Shown here: in pieces, positions 1 through 10,295 of the stretch
How the letters are laid out: each line of letters opens with the position of its first letter
How positions within the stretch are numbered: the first letter of the stretch is position 1
Source: Takashimella koratensis
Taxonomy: Eukaryota > Basidiomycota > Tremellomycetes > Trichosporonales > Tetragoniomycetaceae
Assembly (NCBI GenBank): GCA_003116875.1
Contig: BCKT01000001.1
Location: forward strand, 635,763 to 699,762
DNA length: 64,000 nucleotides
Direction of reading: 5' to 3'
Notes under the pieces: model-generated
The model's database searches: none
Seen by the model: only the letters and a program-made list of their open reading frames with translations
What the model was told of the DNA's origin: nothing
Program-made: the position numbers and the translations under genes

Positions 1-105
1 CAATGGATTGAAAAGAGGGGTGACAGTGGAGATTCCCGGGCCGAGGGTGACCTTGGACGAGGACGGGAGGGGTATTGGGTCGCCTGGGAGTACAAAGGTG
101 GACAT
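1..105 (-). CDS. RRP40: Exosome complex subunit Rrp40, N-terminal fragment
   Basis: The reverse strand from 105 down to the window edge is an open frame of exactly 35 codons starting with ATG. It begins MSTFVLPGDPIPLP and continues with KVTLGPGI. The pattern S-T-F-(I/V)-x-P-G-D followed by L-G-P-G-(I/L) is the N-terminal signature of Rrp40 (human EXOSC3), a cap subunit with S1 and KH RNA-binding domains. It sits on the nine-subunit ring of the nuclear and cytoplasmic 3'-to-5' RNA exosome. Only the N-terminal domain is present; the S1 and KH domains lie outside the window. The gene is divergent from the Bem46-type hydrolase, with about 230 bp between the start codons. Csl4, the related cap subunit, has a shorter and different N-terminal motif, so Rrp40 is preferred. 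Confidence 0.8.
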   Translation of the reverse strand, partial: MSTFVLPGDPIPLPSSSKVTLGPGISTVTPLFNPL

Positions 106-336
106 GGGGATGAGGTGAGAGGGTGGGTGAGTGGGTGGTTGGGAGAGGGACAGTTGAGATTGTTGAAACTGGCTTAGGTCGTGCCAAAAATTTGCTTCCG
201 ATCGTGCGGGGCTCCAAGGGATATGAAGCAAGCTGTGACGTTTCACCTCGACGACAGATTCCCAGCTCGTCCTCGTCCACATCCACGTCTTATCTCTGTC
301 TCTTCCTCGCTCACACATCCATATCTATCGCACATC

Positions 337-2028
337 ATGACTTGGCAGAGCACATTTATTACGGGGGCGAAGGTGAGCCCACGCCTCGTTTCAACAACTT
401 TGGTCTGAGCTCATGCTGTTGGTCTAGGTCGTGGCGGGCGTCACCGTCAGCATCCCCGTGGTCATGCTCACGGCATTGTGGTGGTACCAGCGGCGACTCA
501 TTTACCCTTCCGACTTTCCTCAGGGCTCACGAAAGAGTATGTGCCGTCTCCACATGCTCCGGAATCCGCCGTCACTGCTCGGCTTTCTCGCTGCTCTTGT
601 CCGTCCGCTGATTGCCGCTGCAGATGTCCCAGTCCCCACCACCGTTGGACTCCCTTATGAAGACGTGACACTCACTACCTCTGACGGTCTAAAACTGCGC
701 GCCTATGTCATTCCCGCCCGCCGGATCGCCATCCCCCTCGCGACGCTGCGGGGGTTCTCACGTGCAGAGATGGATGAGGAAGCGGCTAAGCAGCAGGCGA
801 TGTGGGCAGAGGAGATGAGCTCCGGTGATGCGGTCGAGGTGGGTTAGACATGCGTATTACTTGGGAAGGCGAACATGTAGTCGCCTTTTAGGATACAATT
901 AGTGGGCACTGATAGTAGCGTAGTATTCAAAGTCTCGCCCGACGGTCGTCATCTTCCATGCAAACGCAGGTGAGCTCCACTTCTGCGAGGAGGTTCAAAG
1001 GATGCACATGTGCTGATACCTTTCGGATTGGAAGGGAATATGGGTCACCGTATCCCCATTGCCCGCAAGTTTGTCGCCGAGATGAAGTGCAACGTCTTCA
1101 CGCTCAGCTACCGCGGGTGAGTGGACAAAGTTTCTTCACCTGTTGTCGGCAGCGTCTCCTTCGTCGTTATGCTGACGTGAGGGTAGGTACGGACTGTCAG
1201 AGGGACATGCGAGCGAGCATGGTGAGTAGAGCCATACATTTCAACATGGATACCAGAAGCTGATTCAAGCCAGGGATCCGAACCGATGCTCGGGTAAGCA
1301 AACAGCTTGTAGCCATCGATGGTGGAAAAGCTGATAGATTGCACAGACTGCCATGGAATATATCAGCACTCATCCCTTGCTGAAGGGCACAAAGTTGATC
1401 GTGAGTCCTACAACGTACTCAAACTCTATAGCCCCAGCTTTCACTATGAATACCTTGAGACGTCTGCCGGTCGTCGTATGATCAAGCTGACCCCCTATTT
1501 CAGCTGTTTGGTCAGTCACTCGGAGGCGCTGTTTGCATGTACACCGCTGCCAACTTTCCTTCAATGGTAAGTCCACCTCATCGCTTTTTTGCTCCGCCCG
1601 GAATTTTCTATCATTCTCCCTTCCACTATGCTCATCCTACCTCCTCGCTCCAGGTCTCCGGCGTCATCCTCGAAAACACATTCGTCTCTATCCTTCGACT
1701 CATCCCCGCCGTCTTCCCCTACCTTCCTCGCGCCTTGCTCCCCGTCCTCCTCACTGACCACTGGGACGCCCTGGGTACTCTCCCTTTGATCAAAGCCTCC
1801 ACGCCCATTCTCTTTCTCTCAGGTGGGAAAGATGGCCTCGTTCCTCCCTCCGAGATGGCAGAGCTCCGTCAAATCAGGCAGAAACAGGGGGGGATAAGCG
1901 AGTGGAAAGTATTCCCGGATGGAGAACATAATGATACCTATATGAAGGCCGGGTATTGGGAGGCGGTAGAGGATTGGATCAAGCAGGAGATCGAGGATGG
2001 GCCACTTGATGAGAAGACAGAGAAATAA
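337..2028 (+). CDS. bem46: Bem46/ABHD13-family alpha/beta hydrolase
   Basis: A multi-exon gene encoding a membrane-anchored serine hydrolase of the Bem46 (ABHD13) family. The start at 337 (MTWQSTFI) is followed by an intron (373-427) and then by a hydrophobic N-terminal helix (VSIPVVMLTALWW) that should anchor the protein. Exons then give GLPYEDVTL, RPTVVIFHANAG spliced to NMGHRIPIARKF, and LSYRG spliced to YGLSEGHASEHG, all typical of the family. The catalytic triad is visible: nucleophile Ser in LFGQSLGG, Asp in SGGKDGLVPP and His in PDGEHND. About seven short introns interrupt the gene, and the stop is TAA at 2026-2028. S. pombe Bem46 and Neurospora BEM46 are implicated in polarity and hyphal growth at the ER and eisosomes; the substrate is unknown. 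Confidence 0.88.
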
Positions 2029-2852
2029 GTCGTAGTGGTTGTACTTATGAGAAGCGGGACCGGGCTCAGGACTCAGGTAGACAAACCGTACGCGATAGCA
2101 CTTCATGTATATCAAAGTAGGCGATGGGCAGCGTGGGTGAAAACCATTCCCAATCCATTTCATAGCAGCATCAAAGCCTTGGCGCGATAACACGGTGTGA
2201 AGCACATTCAATGTAGCTGAGAATGACTGACACCGTGCACTTCGGGCAATTAGAGAAGATGTCGGACAAGATGCTGCCAGAGTAAGCCGGGCTTACGTTC
2301 AGATAGATCCAACGCTGATGCCTCACCTTTCATAACAAGGAAGTCGGCCAGGGCATCCCAGTGTACAACAAAAGGGCGAGACCACCAAGTCGAGTCACCG
2401 TTGAGTAATAAAACATACAATAAAAACACTCTTTTGGACTCATGCTTTTCGACTACAGTTGCCAACGAGTGGACTGACAATCTCTCTGCTCTATTACGGT
2501 GATAGCAGTACTTTTATTTCCATCCGACAAAGCAGAGGAACTTCTGGGAAATGGTATTATCCTCGGACTAGGATGATTCTGGCATAGCAACGACTATCCA
2601 GAGCTCAGTCACGTCCTTAGCCTCGTCTGGATGACTCTCTTTCTAAGACCTTTTTCACAGCCTCCCACATATCGGATGCATAATGACACATCCCTACAAA
2701 GAAACGCATATTCAAAAATTTACCGGTCACAGCCTCCTCTTGACTCTTTAACCCATCTGTTCTTTCTCTTCGATGAAACAAGTGGAAAGCACATCCACAC
2801 ACACAAGCCCAGAAGCATGTGTGAGGTGAGCGACGCCTGAGGGATACCGAAC
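2029..2852. other. Convergent intergenic region, no gene seen
   Basis: This region holds the 3' ends of the Bem46-type gene (plus) and the sugar transporter (minus). Open frames here are short, overlap on both strands and show no recognisable motif. It marks the left border of the sugar gene cluster. Confidence 0.6.
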
Positions 2853-4993
2853 TTAGTGACCGTAGTGAATGAGCGTCTTGTCCTTGCGACCAGCGAGCTC
2901 TGCCGCTGTCTTGGTGTTCTTGAAGCGCCACGCGGGGATTCCGCGTTCGTAAAGTTCGTCCAGCTCCAAGTAACTGCGACCGTACGTCTGGAAATTATGT
3001 CAGTGTTGATCCCTGGTGACTAAAAGTTCAATCCAACCGACCTCGGGGTAGAAGAAGTAGAGAATGATCGTCGTAGGGACCAGGAGACCTGCCCAGATGT
3101 AGATCGCCTTAAGACCCAAGTTGGCCGCGTCGGGGCTGATCATGTACGAGACAGACCACTGGAAGACCACACTAATGAATGGAATTAGTACCCCGATTTT
3201 GTAACTTCACTCGTTAGACTTACAAGCCCAAACCGTAGCAGCCGAGGTTGAAAGATGTCGTCTGAGCGCGGAGATGCGGCGTCGATGTCTCACCAGCTGC
3301 AACGAAACCGATCGGTCCAGCGGACAAACCGTAACAGATGACCCAAATGAGGAGACATGCCAGTCCAGCTTTACCAGCCGCTTCGGAAGTCGAGAATGAG
3401 GTCGAAGCGATACCGACGTTGAAAAGACACATGAGGAAACAGCCGCTAACATTGGCGTCAGTGATGGTAGATCTGGCCATGATGGAGTCACGACATACCC
3501 GACAAGCAAAGGCCTTCGTCCGACGTATTCACAGAGCCAAAGAGCAGAGCCTTGTGCGATCATACCCAAAAGGAAACTAGGAACAGGTGAGCCTGGCATT
3601 GCCCGATCGAAACACATGAGGATACTTACGTGAGAATGGAGACCAAGAAGGGGTTCTGCAAGCCGGCAACTGAGAAGAAGTACTGCGAAATTGTCAGTGA
3701 TGGTTTTCTGTTTCACCGAAGATCCACTTACCGTAGAGTAACCGAACACGATGGGAGCACCTGCAGCCCATTGACTACAGATACCAACGGCACCGGCCAA
3801 CGTACGGCGCCAATTGGTACCACGGAAGATGTCGAGGAAGCTGGCGTTGCCACTCTCAAACAATTTACGCTCGGCCTGGATACCTTCCTGAACGACGCGG
3901 TACTCCCATTCCTGTAGGTGTTACCTCAATCCTTTGCTCATCACAACCGAAAGGACTTACGACGTCGTAGTTGGAGGCGTAGCCATAAAGCTTCATCATG
4001 GAAGCCTTTGCTTTCTCGTGCATATCCTTGCGAGCGTAGTAAATGTGCGACTCGGGGACGAACCAGATGGAGATGAGAGAGACCTAAGCGCCATATTAGC
4101 AACCACACTAGCTTTTGGTGCTAAGAGACACTTACACCGGTGAAGAGAAACTCGATCGCGATCAGAGGGCGCCACTGAGTTGGCTGGTTCGTTTGCATGA
4201 GCTGGGCCGCAACAGCGACGATCAATTGACCAAACGTGAGGAGAACTTGATAAGCGCCGATCATGAATCCACGGACTTGGAACGGCGCCAATTCCGAAAC
4301 GTAGGTGATGAGGATCGATTGTGCGAGTCCGACACCGAGTCGGACCAGAAGGGCTGCTCCCAGCCAGTCTCTCCAGTTCTGCGAAGAGATCTCTGCGATG
4401 GACCCAGCAAGCAAAATAACCAAAGCAGTAATCATCGCGGGCCTGGGTATCTCGTCAGCAATATCCAAAAAACACACCTCTAATCAAACGCACTTTCGAC
4501 CGAAGCGATCCATGAGTGTACCGCCAGCGAACATGCCCAAAGTCTTGGACATTTCCGGGAACCCTTGCCAGAAAGCGATGGTTGTGGCGCTGACAGCTGG
4601 CACACCATCGATCACGGTGTCGGCCATTTGAGCGACGAATGCCGGCAAGGGGATGATGTTACCAGGGACTTGTTGTTGGAACTTGGGTTGGTCAGCACAA
4701 AGACGTTTCTCAGACGAAGGCCAGTCGGCTCACCCCATCGTTGAGAGCAGACCAAAGAAGGATGACACAGAAAACGATGGACTTCCAAAAGATCTTGACG
4801 GCTTTGCCTCGACCGACGTCTAGAATTTATTAGCTAAAACGCCACAATAATTGCCACTCCCATACATACCCGAGAATTGGGTGTCGAGGACTTCGGACGG
4901 TTGACCACCCTCGAGGTGTTCGGTGAGGGGTTTCATGTTGATGTCTTCATTGCCGCTCGGCACCCTCTCCAAACCTTGGATCGATTCCGCCAT
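2853..4993 (-). CDS. MFS sugar transporter (fungal sugar porter family)
   Basis: The start at 4993 gives MAESIQGLERVPSG, a hydrophilic N-terminal tail. Exons encode the usual twelve-helix sugar porter: WKSIVFCVILLWSALND (TM1), FAGGTLMDRFGRK (loop 2-3 G-R-K motif), SELAPFQVRGFMIGAYQ (the E-x-x-P-x-x-x-R-G motif), GAPIVFGYSTYFF, EYVGRRPLL (G-R-R motif after TM8), PIGFVAAGETSTPHLRAQT and the C-terminal PETYGRSYLELDELYE (P-E-T-x-G signature). About nine short introns are present and the stop is at 2853-2855. The family imports mono- or disaccharides across the plasma membrane by proton symport or facilitation. The sequence looks closest to the fungal alpha-glucoside/general sugar permease group, but specificity cannot be read. 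The gene is divergent from the aldose 1-epimerase, opens the cluster, and has a TATATATA box about 75 bp upstream of its ATG. Confidence 0.88.
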
Positions 4994-6554
4994 GGTAATT
5001 TATTGGTTTGGACTGAAGTTGGTAATGAGCGATGAGGAGGAGCGGGGCAAACGTGGGGCAACAAGCATATATATACGCCATGTCTCCACCGTTCATGACG
5101 ATGAGCCGGCTGGAGTCCCGCAACCGGTTCCCGACGAGTCGAATCCCCATTCCTCTGCTGCTAGGGCCCGAATGCGCCTCCCGACATGCTTGGTCCCACA
5201 TGGGTAGGACAAGCCGATCGCAAGGAGCCGAAGTATCATCGGACCGACTTTGTCTATAATTGGCACGTCATTCGGAGGTATGCTTACCGGCATAAACCAC
5301 TGAACAGTAACCGTCTTCGGTTATGCGGTGCGGCCGGTGCGGCTCTTGACGGACATGATACAATCCTACCAGCCAAGTAACCAGAAGCTACAGCAACAAG
5401 AGGGACGAGGTCCGTATGCGGATATCCAGATCGGGTTCGGCTCGAACGCAATCGGCTGGTTCATGGCTCAGTCTGACTCGCTAGCCGAATCTCAGCGGCT
5501 AGACATGTCGATCCCACGCTGCGAGAAGGTGCTGGCAGACGTGTCCCGATTCCGGTCGCAAGCTGATTCCGCTGCCCGAGAGAGGGTGGAACGACTCTTG
5601 TGAAGCTTCACAAGTTATTCCCCCAAGACTGCTCTGAATGGAGCTGCGTACCCAGTCTTGGGAGGCAAGCTGGCTGAAGCCGCAACGGGCTTTCTTGCGC
5701 TACTTTCCGCCTTCTCAAACTCAATCCAAACTCAATCCAAGTCGCGTTGGCTGAACGAAGGCTACGCACTTCTTCCAAACTATCTCTTGTCCCTGCTTTC
5801 ATCTGCAGCCTTTAAAGCCTTGATCGAGTACGCCATTTAAATGGAAATGGCGACTCATGATGCCTGGAGACACGTTATGCTTAGGATCTAGTCAAGCCAG
5901 CAGGATCACGAATGTCTGCTACATTCGCCTTCCTGATACTTGGTAACAGCCTTCTGAGAAATTGCCTGTGTTTATCTGGACAGTGAGAACTCTCTTGGAC
6001 CGAACTACGTATCCCTAGTTTGAAGCGAGGCCGAACGAATGCTCTGCTTGGTTATGGGACCGAACGTATCCGAACTGTCCTCTTTTGGGGGGATGGAGGT
6101 GAGGTTCGCTTCCGAACACTCAGCAGCGTGTCATAGCCTTAGCGTCCCCTTGTGAGCGACGATCCTACCCCGGCATGACGCCTTATCAGGTCTCTTTGAC
6201 AACATCGTTGCCGACTCCAAGCTCTTCGGATCAGCGCAGAGAGTGGGAGGCAAAGCAAGACCTTGACGAACGCATCTCCTCGAAATGACCGTCAAGCACA
6301 ACTTTCCCAACATCCGAACATCGGCACCCTTGCCTTAGAGCCTGGTCACCGAATGCCTGGGAGGTGTCAGTGTCCATCGACCAGACGCAAACTGTCCAGT
6401 CGCTTCCGATGGGAGTTGTTGAGCGACGTCAAAACGTGAGGTCGGCTCATACGCCACCACCATCATCGCTACGCCTCCACCCCAACACTCCCCCGAATTT
6501 CCCGATACTCCCCAGAGCTCACCAGCGCTCCCCAGCTTTTCCAAACCTCCCCCC

Positions 6555-6641
<87 letters not shown>

Positions 6642-7029
6642 CCGCGCCACTCCCCACCCGACATATCTTGCCTACCTCCATTGACCGGAAACGGACAAGC
6701 GGTAGTTTATGACGCACCGAATCGGCCGGTAAATTGTCGGCTCTTTTAGCGGCCGAGCACGTGGCGGAATGCACCGGGCCGCTCCGAATTTCCACCGAAT
6801 ACACACACGCTTCGGGCCGTGAAGTGGACCGTGGGTTCAAGGTGGACTCGAACTAGACTCTTGTACTTTGCTTTCTTCTCTCAACAGCGTCTTCGACCCT
6901 CAGGTGAGCATACTCTCCACATCATCCACTTGGCTGCAGCGTCCACAGGCTGACCTCATCCCCACTCCCATCCCCCTCGTCCCACCCGAAACCTCCCCGT
7001 ACGTAACGTCTAGTCTCCCCGGTTCAAAC
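4994..7029. promoter_or_regulatory. Shared divergent promoter, transporter / epimerase
   Basis: A 2 kb gene-free region between the two start codons. A TATATATA box (5067-5075) serves the transporter. CGGACCG, a CGG-N-CCG palindrome, lies at 5240-5246, and GTTCG-GCT-CGAAC, an inverted repeat, near 5435. The half-site CCGAAC recurs between 5998 and 6325 (near 6000, 6032, 6054, 6064, 6115 and 6314). The 14-mer TGGTCCCACATGGG at 5191-5204 reappears in the next divergent promoter. A poly-C tract lies at 6549-6645. Open frames here are small and non-conserved. Just before the epimerase, CAG|GTGAGC near 6902 could be the donor of a 5'-UTR intron. Function as a regulatory region is inference from gene orientation and motif density. 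Confidence 0.65.
6549..6645. repeat. Poly-C tract, about 95 bp
   Basis: Almost uninterrupted cytosine: a run of about 48 C (6556-6603), one T, then 34 C (6605-6638), with C-rich flanks on both sides. It lies about 390 bp upstream of the epimerase start. The G-rich complement can form stacked G-quadruplexes and the C strand i-motifs. It is translated in silico as poly-proline/poly-glycine but is not a gene. Length in the assembly may be unreliable. Confidence 0.9.
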
Positions 7030-8085
7030 ATGACTGCGCAATCATCTACCCCATTCGGGGAGCGTCAAGGGGAACAGGTCGATTCGATCACGATCTCGAG
7101 TCCGGATAACTCGACCTCAGCGACGTTGATCACCTTCGGCGCCGCCATCCACGATCTGCGTGTCCCCGTTCAAGGCAGTGATGAAAAGCGAAGCGTCATC
7201 ATCGGCTTCGATCAGCCCGAGGGATACTTTGCCAATCCTCAATGGCATCACGGAGCTGTAGCTGGGCGAGTCGCGAACCGCATCGCGAATGGCCGCTTCG
7301 ACATCGAAGGCACCTCGTATCAGGTCTCCGTCAACGAGCCATCCGGGCACGTTTGCCACGGCGGGAAAAGTGGATTCGGGCATCGCGTGTGGACCATCGT
7401 CGAAAACGACGAACAGTCGGCGACCTTCGAGCTCGTTTCTCCAGATGGCGATCAAGGATTCCCGGGAGAGGTGCGCGCTCGCCTCACCTACTCCATCCCT
7501 TCCCGTGGAGTGCTGCGTCTCGACTACTCAGCTGTTGCCGATAAAGCAACTCCCGTCAGTCTTACCAATCACTCCTTCTTCAACCTCGACGGGACTCGCG
7601 GACAGATCAATACCACTCTGCAACAGAACCTCGTCATCCACGCCGACAAGATCACCGCGGTCGACGCCAAACTCATCCCCACTGGCGAATACACGGACGT
7701 CGCGGGTACACCATACGACTTCCGCACCTCTCGGCCCATCCAGTTCGGCGATGCGAACCAAGGGGGTTACTTCCACTACGACACCAACTTTGTTCTCCGA
7801 GCCAATCCTGTTCCTGGAGTCTTGCACCCCGGTGCAGAGATGACTTCAACCAGTGGAGACCTCAAGATGGAATGCTGGACTGATCAGCCTGGGATTCAGT
7901 TCTTCGACGCCGCCCCGATGAATTTGGAGAATGCAGGGTTGGGTGGTTCGAAAATTACGAACCGTACCGGCATTTGCTTGGAGACTCAGCTCTTCCCGGA
8001 CTGGATTCATCAGCCTGGAGTCACTCAGAGCGTCATTGGACCAGGAGACACATACAAGCATCTCACAGAGTACCGCTTCTTCTAA
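7030..8085 (+). CDS. Aldose 1-epimerase (galactose mutarotase family), intronless
   Basis: One exon of 351 residues, the usual mutarotase length. The ATG at 7030 (MTAQSSTPFGERQG) is chosen because the in-frame extension back to 6868 is low-complexity and holds a likely 5'-UTR splice donor. The enzyme interconverts alpha and beta anomers of aldoses. Family motifs appear in order: GAAIHDLRVP, VAGRVANRIANGRF, HVCHGGKSGFGHRVW (N/H-x-x-H-G-G, a substrate-binding His), VSLTNHSFFNL (catalytic acid His), FHYDTNFVL (binding Asp) and GICLETQLFPDWIHQP (catalytic base Glu). In sugar catabolism it supplies the anomer needed by a C1 dehydrogenase, which fits the lactonase and sugar-acid dehydratase downstream. 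It is the only intron-free gene in the cluster. It shares its promoter region with the transporter. Confidence 0.92.
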   Translation: MTAQSSTPFGERQGEQVDSITISSPDNSTSATLITFGAAIHDLRVPVQGSDEKRSVIIGFDQPEGYFANPQWHHGAVAGRVANRIANGRFDIEGTSYQVSVNEPSGHVCHGGKSGFGHRVWTIVENDEQSATFELVSPDGDQGFPGEVRARLTYSIPSRGVLRLDYSAVADKATPVSLTNHSFFNLDGTRGQINTTLQQNLVIHADKITAVDAKLIPTGEYTDVAGTPYDFRTSRPIQFGDANQGGYFHYDTNFVLRANPVPGVLHPGAEMTSTSGDLKMECWTDQPGIQFFDAAPMNLENAGLGGSKITNRTGICLETQLFPDWIHQPGVTQSVIGPGDTYKHLTEYRFF

Positions 8086-8325
8086 ATACCGATTGCCAAA
8101 GTATGCATGGATATGTAAAAGGTTGGAAGATGTGTAGCCAGATCACTTTGTGTCACTCTTCCAAAAGCCCGCTGCGATAATCCATACACCATCTCGCAGT
8201 GGACTTGGGAAGAGATAAGATTGATGTGCTGACCGGAGCCCACCAGTAGGGCGTTGACAATCCCAATGGGTTTCCGCAAAGGCATAGATGCATTCAGATC
8301 GTCCATTTTATCTAACAAATCAAAG

Positions 8326-9772
8326 CTAAGCGGACGACTTTTTCTCAAGCAGGAGCTGGGCGCGGTCGGAAAACTCTGGGTGGTTCTCCTGGTAGACGTC
8401 GTAGTACGGCTCGTATTCTAGCATTCACGTCAGTCACAGTTTGATTTGTCAGGTAGATGAAGGTAGAAGAGCCGAACGTACCGCCTGAGGGATCAACGAC
8501 TCGCTTCGAGGGGTAGGAAAGCGCAAGCTTGCTGAGGGACTCGACCTCCTCCTCGGTAAGGTCCACAGCTGTTGGACGGAGTTAGCTTGTAATCTCCTTG
8601 ATGACCGCAAAACTTACGCGCAATGTTGGCGCGGATCTCATTCTCGAAGACGCTCTTAGGCAAGGGCTGGATGCCTCGCTTCAACAGCCAGCTAATCAAC
8701 ACTACGGCGCCGTGTACGCCGTACTTCTGACCAATCTCGAGAACTGTGGGGTGCTGTCGCAGGTGTTGACCGGCGAGACCACCTAGAGGAGAGAAGGCTT
8801 GGGGCTGGATCTGGTGCTTGTGCAGCCAGTCCACAAATTCGAATTGGGGGTTCTGGATGGAGAGCTCGACTTGGTCTGCACCGATCATCAGCAAAAGATA
8901 ATCTTGCTAGCGCTGCGGACGTACTTGCGACGGGCTTGATGGTCGCGTTCGCCAAGAGGTGCTTCAGCTTGTAGATGTTGAAGTTCGAAACCCCGATAGC
9001 GCGCACGAGTCCCTTCTCGACAAGCTGATCATGATCAGTCAATGAGGACGTAGCGTTCACGGCGCATGTGACGTACCTTCTCCATCTCCCTCCAGGTGGT
9101 CATGAAGTCCTGGGAGAGAGCGATATCGATCTTCAATCGCCCGTCCACCATCGGGGTGTGCTCCTTCTGGGGGAGAACACCGTCGGGAACGATGGTCTGC
9201 CATGCAACCTATACCACTTGTCAGATATCCAGCCCAACAGCTCTTTTCTGATACGGGCTTGCTCGACTCACAGGGTAGTGCATCAGGTACATGTCGAGAT
9301 AGTCGGTGTCAAGCTTCTTCAACGTGTCGCGAAGGGCCATCTCCACGTGCTCCGGACGGTGGTGGAGCTCGAAAAGCTTGGAGGTGATCCAGATGTCTTT
9401 CCTGGGGACACCGGAGGCCTTGATACCGACACCGACCTCACCCTCGTTGCCGTAACCCCAAGCGCAGCTTGAGTAGGATTAGCTCGCAATCGCAACCCAG
9501 CTTTGGTCGCTGTACTCACTCGATGTGACGGAACCCAGCCTCGAGAGCACATTGGACCGCTTTCTCCACTTCCCCTGGGCTGCATCTCGGGTCAATTGCT
9601 ATCCCCGTCTCTCGCGCCAATATCGCTGCAGAACTTACGCAGATTGCCACTGTAAGACGCTAATGTCAGCGGTGTACGTCTCGGAAAACTATCACTTGCA
9701 ACTCACAGTGCCAAGGGCAATGGAAGGCAAATCGAGGCCGTTGTTGAGCTTGAAGAACTTCGGAGGGCTCAT
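8326..9772 (-). CDS. NADPH-dependent aldo-keto reductase
   Basis: Starts at 9772 with MSPPKFFKLNNGLDLPSIALGT and ends at a TAG at 8326-8328 after LLEKKSSA. About seven short introns. AKR signatures are all there: GFRHIDCAWGYGNEGEVG (Asp and catalytic Tyr of the tetrad), WITSKLF (catalytic Lys), LDMYLMHYPV (catalytic His), RAIGVSNFN (second signature), QVELSIQNPQ and LPKSVFENEIRANI (NADP-binding third signature). The family reduces aldehydes or aldoses, for example glyceraldehyde, glycolaldehyde, lactaldehyde, xylose or dihydroxyacetone. Fungal GLD1/GLD2 glycerol dehydrogenases and GCY1 look like its nearest relatives. In this cluster it could reduce the aldehyde released by cleavage of a 2-keto-3-deoxy acid (inference). 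It is divergent from SDR-a and ends tail-to-tail with the epimerase. Confidence 0.9.
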
Positions 9773-10295
9773 GTCTGATGCTTGCTCAGTAGTGATAGTC
9801 ATCGTGGGGGTTTTGTATGGCGAGGCTCTGCGTGGAGTTGATAGCAGACAGTCGGGACAGGTTTATATGGTTGATTCGGCTAAGCAGGACAGCCCTTTAG
9901 CGAACAGGATGCGGTCCGAATTTTTTCGGCTTCCGCTTCAGTTCGGCTGGGCTAGCGGCGGCTGATTTAAGGCTAAAGAAGAGGAGCTTCATGCATAGCA
10001 CGTGGGATCACGTTACCCCCTTGTGGTCCCACATGGGCAGAGATGCGGTAGACAGCATGCCAAGACCCAGAGCAGGTCCATTCGGACCGAGCATTCTTTC
10101 CGAAGCTGAGCACGAGCCTGCTCCGAAGACTAACAACATTCGGACAAGGTGCCGACAGTAGCCGACGATCCGGGCCGGCACAGGCTACGTAGCGATTTAT
10201 ATGGTATCTGGTGTATCTTTGTCACGTCAACCCCCAATCGCTTTGCAGTCATCGCCCCTCATCCCGACAAAGGATACACAAAAAACGAGCGCAAT
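9773..10295. promoter_or_regulatory. Shared divergent promoter, AKR / SDR-a
   Basis: CGG-N-CCG palindromes at 9912-9918 (CGGTCCGAA) and 10083-10089 (TTCGGACCGA) are seen, plus loose TTCGG/CCGAA half-sites between 9925 and 10145. TTATATGG occurs at 9863-9870 and 10197-10204, placing TATA-like elements roughly 95 bp from each start codon. TGGTCCCACATGGG at 10024-10037 is identical to the 14-mer in the transporter/epimerase promoter. No gene is seen. Confidence 0.6.

Noticed and set aside
6335..6840. Open frames encoding poly-proline or poly-glycine proteins
   Set aside because: They are translations of the poly-C tract; no codon bias, no family and no splice context.
8326..9772. Possible loss of catalytic Tyr in the AKR (CAW instead of TAY)
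   Set aside because: The catalytic Tyr of the tetrad is the later Y in D-C-A-W-G-Y-G-N-E, aligned with aldose reductase D-C-A-H-V-Y-Q-N-E, so it is intact.
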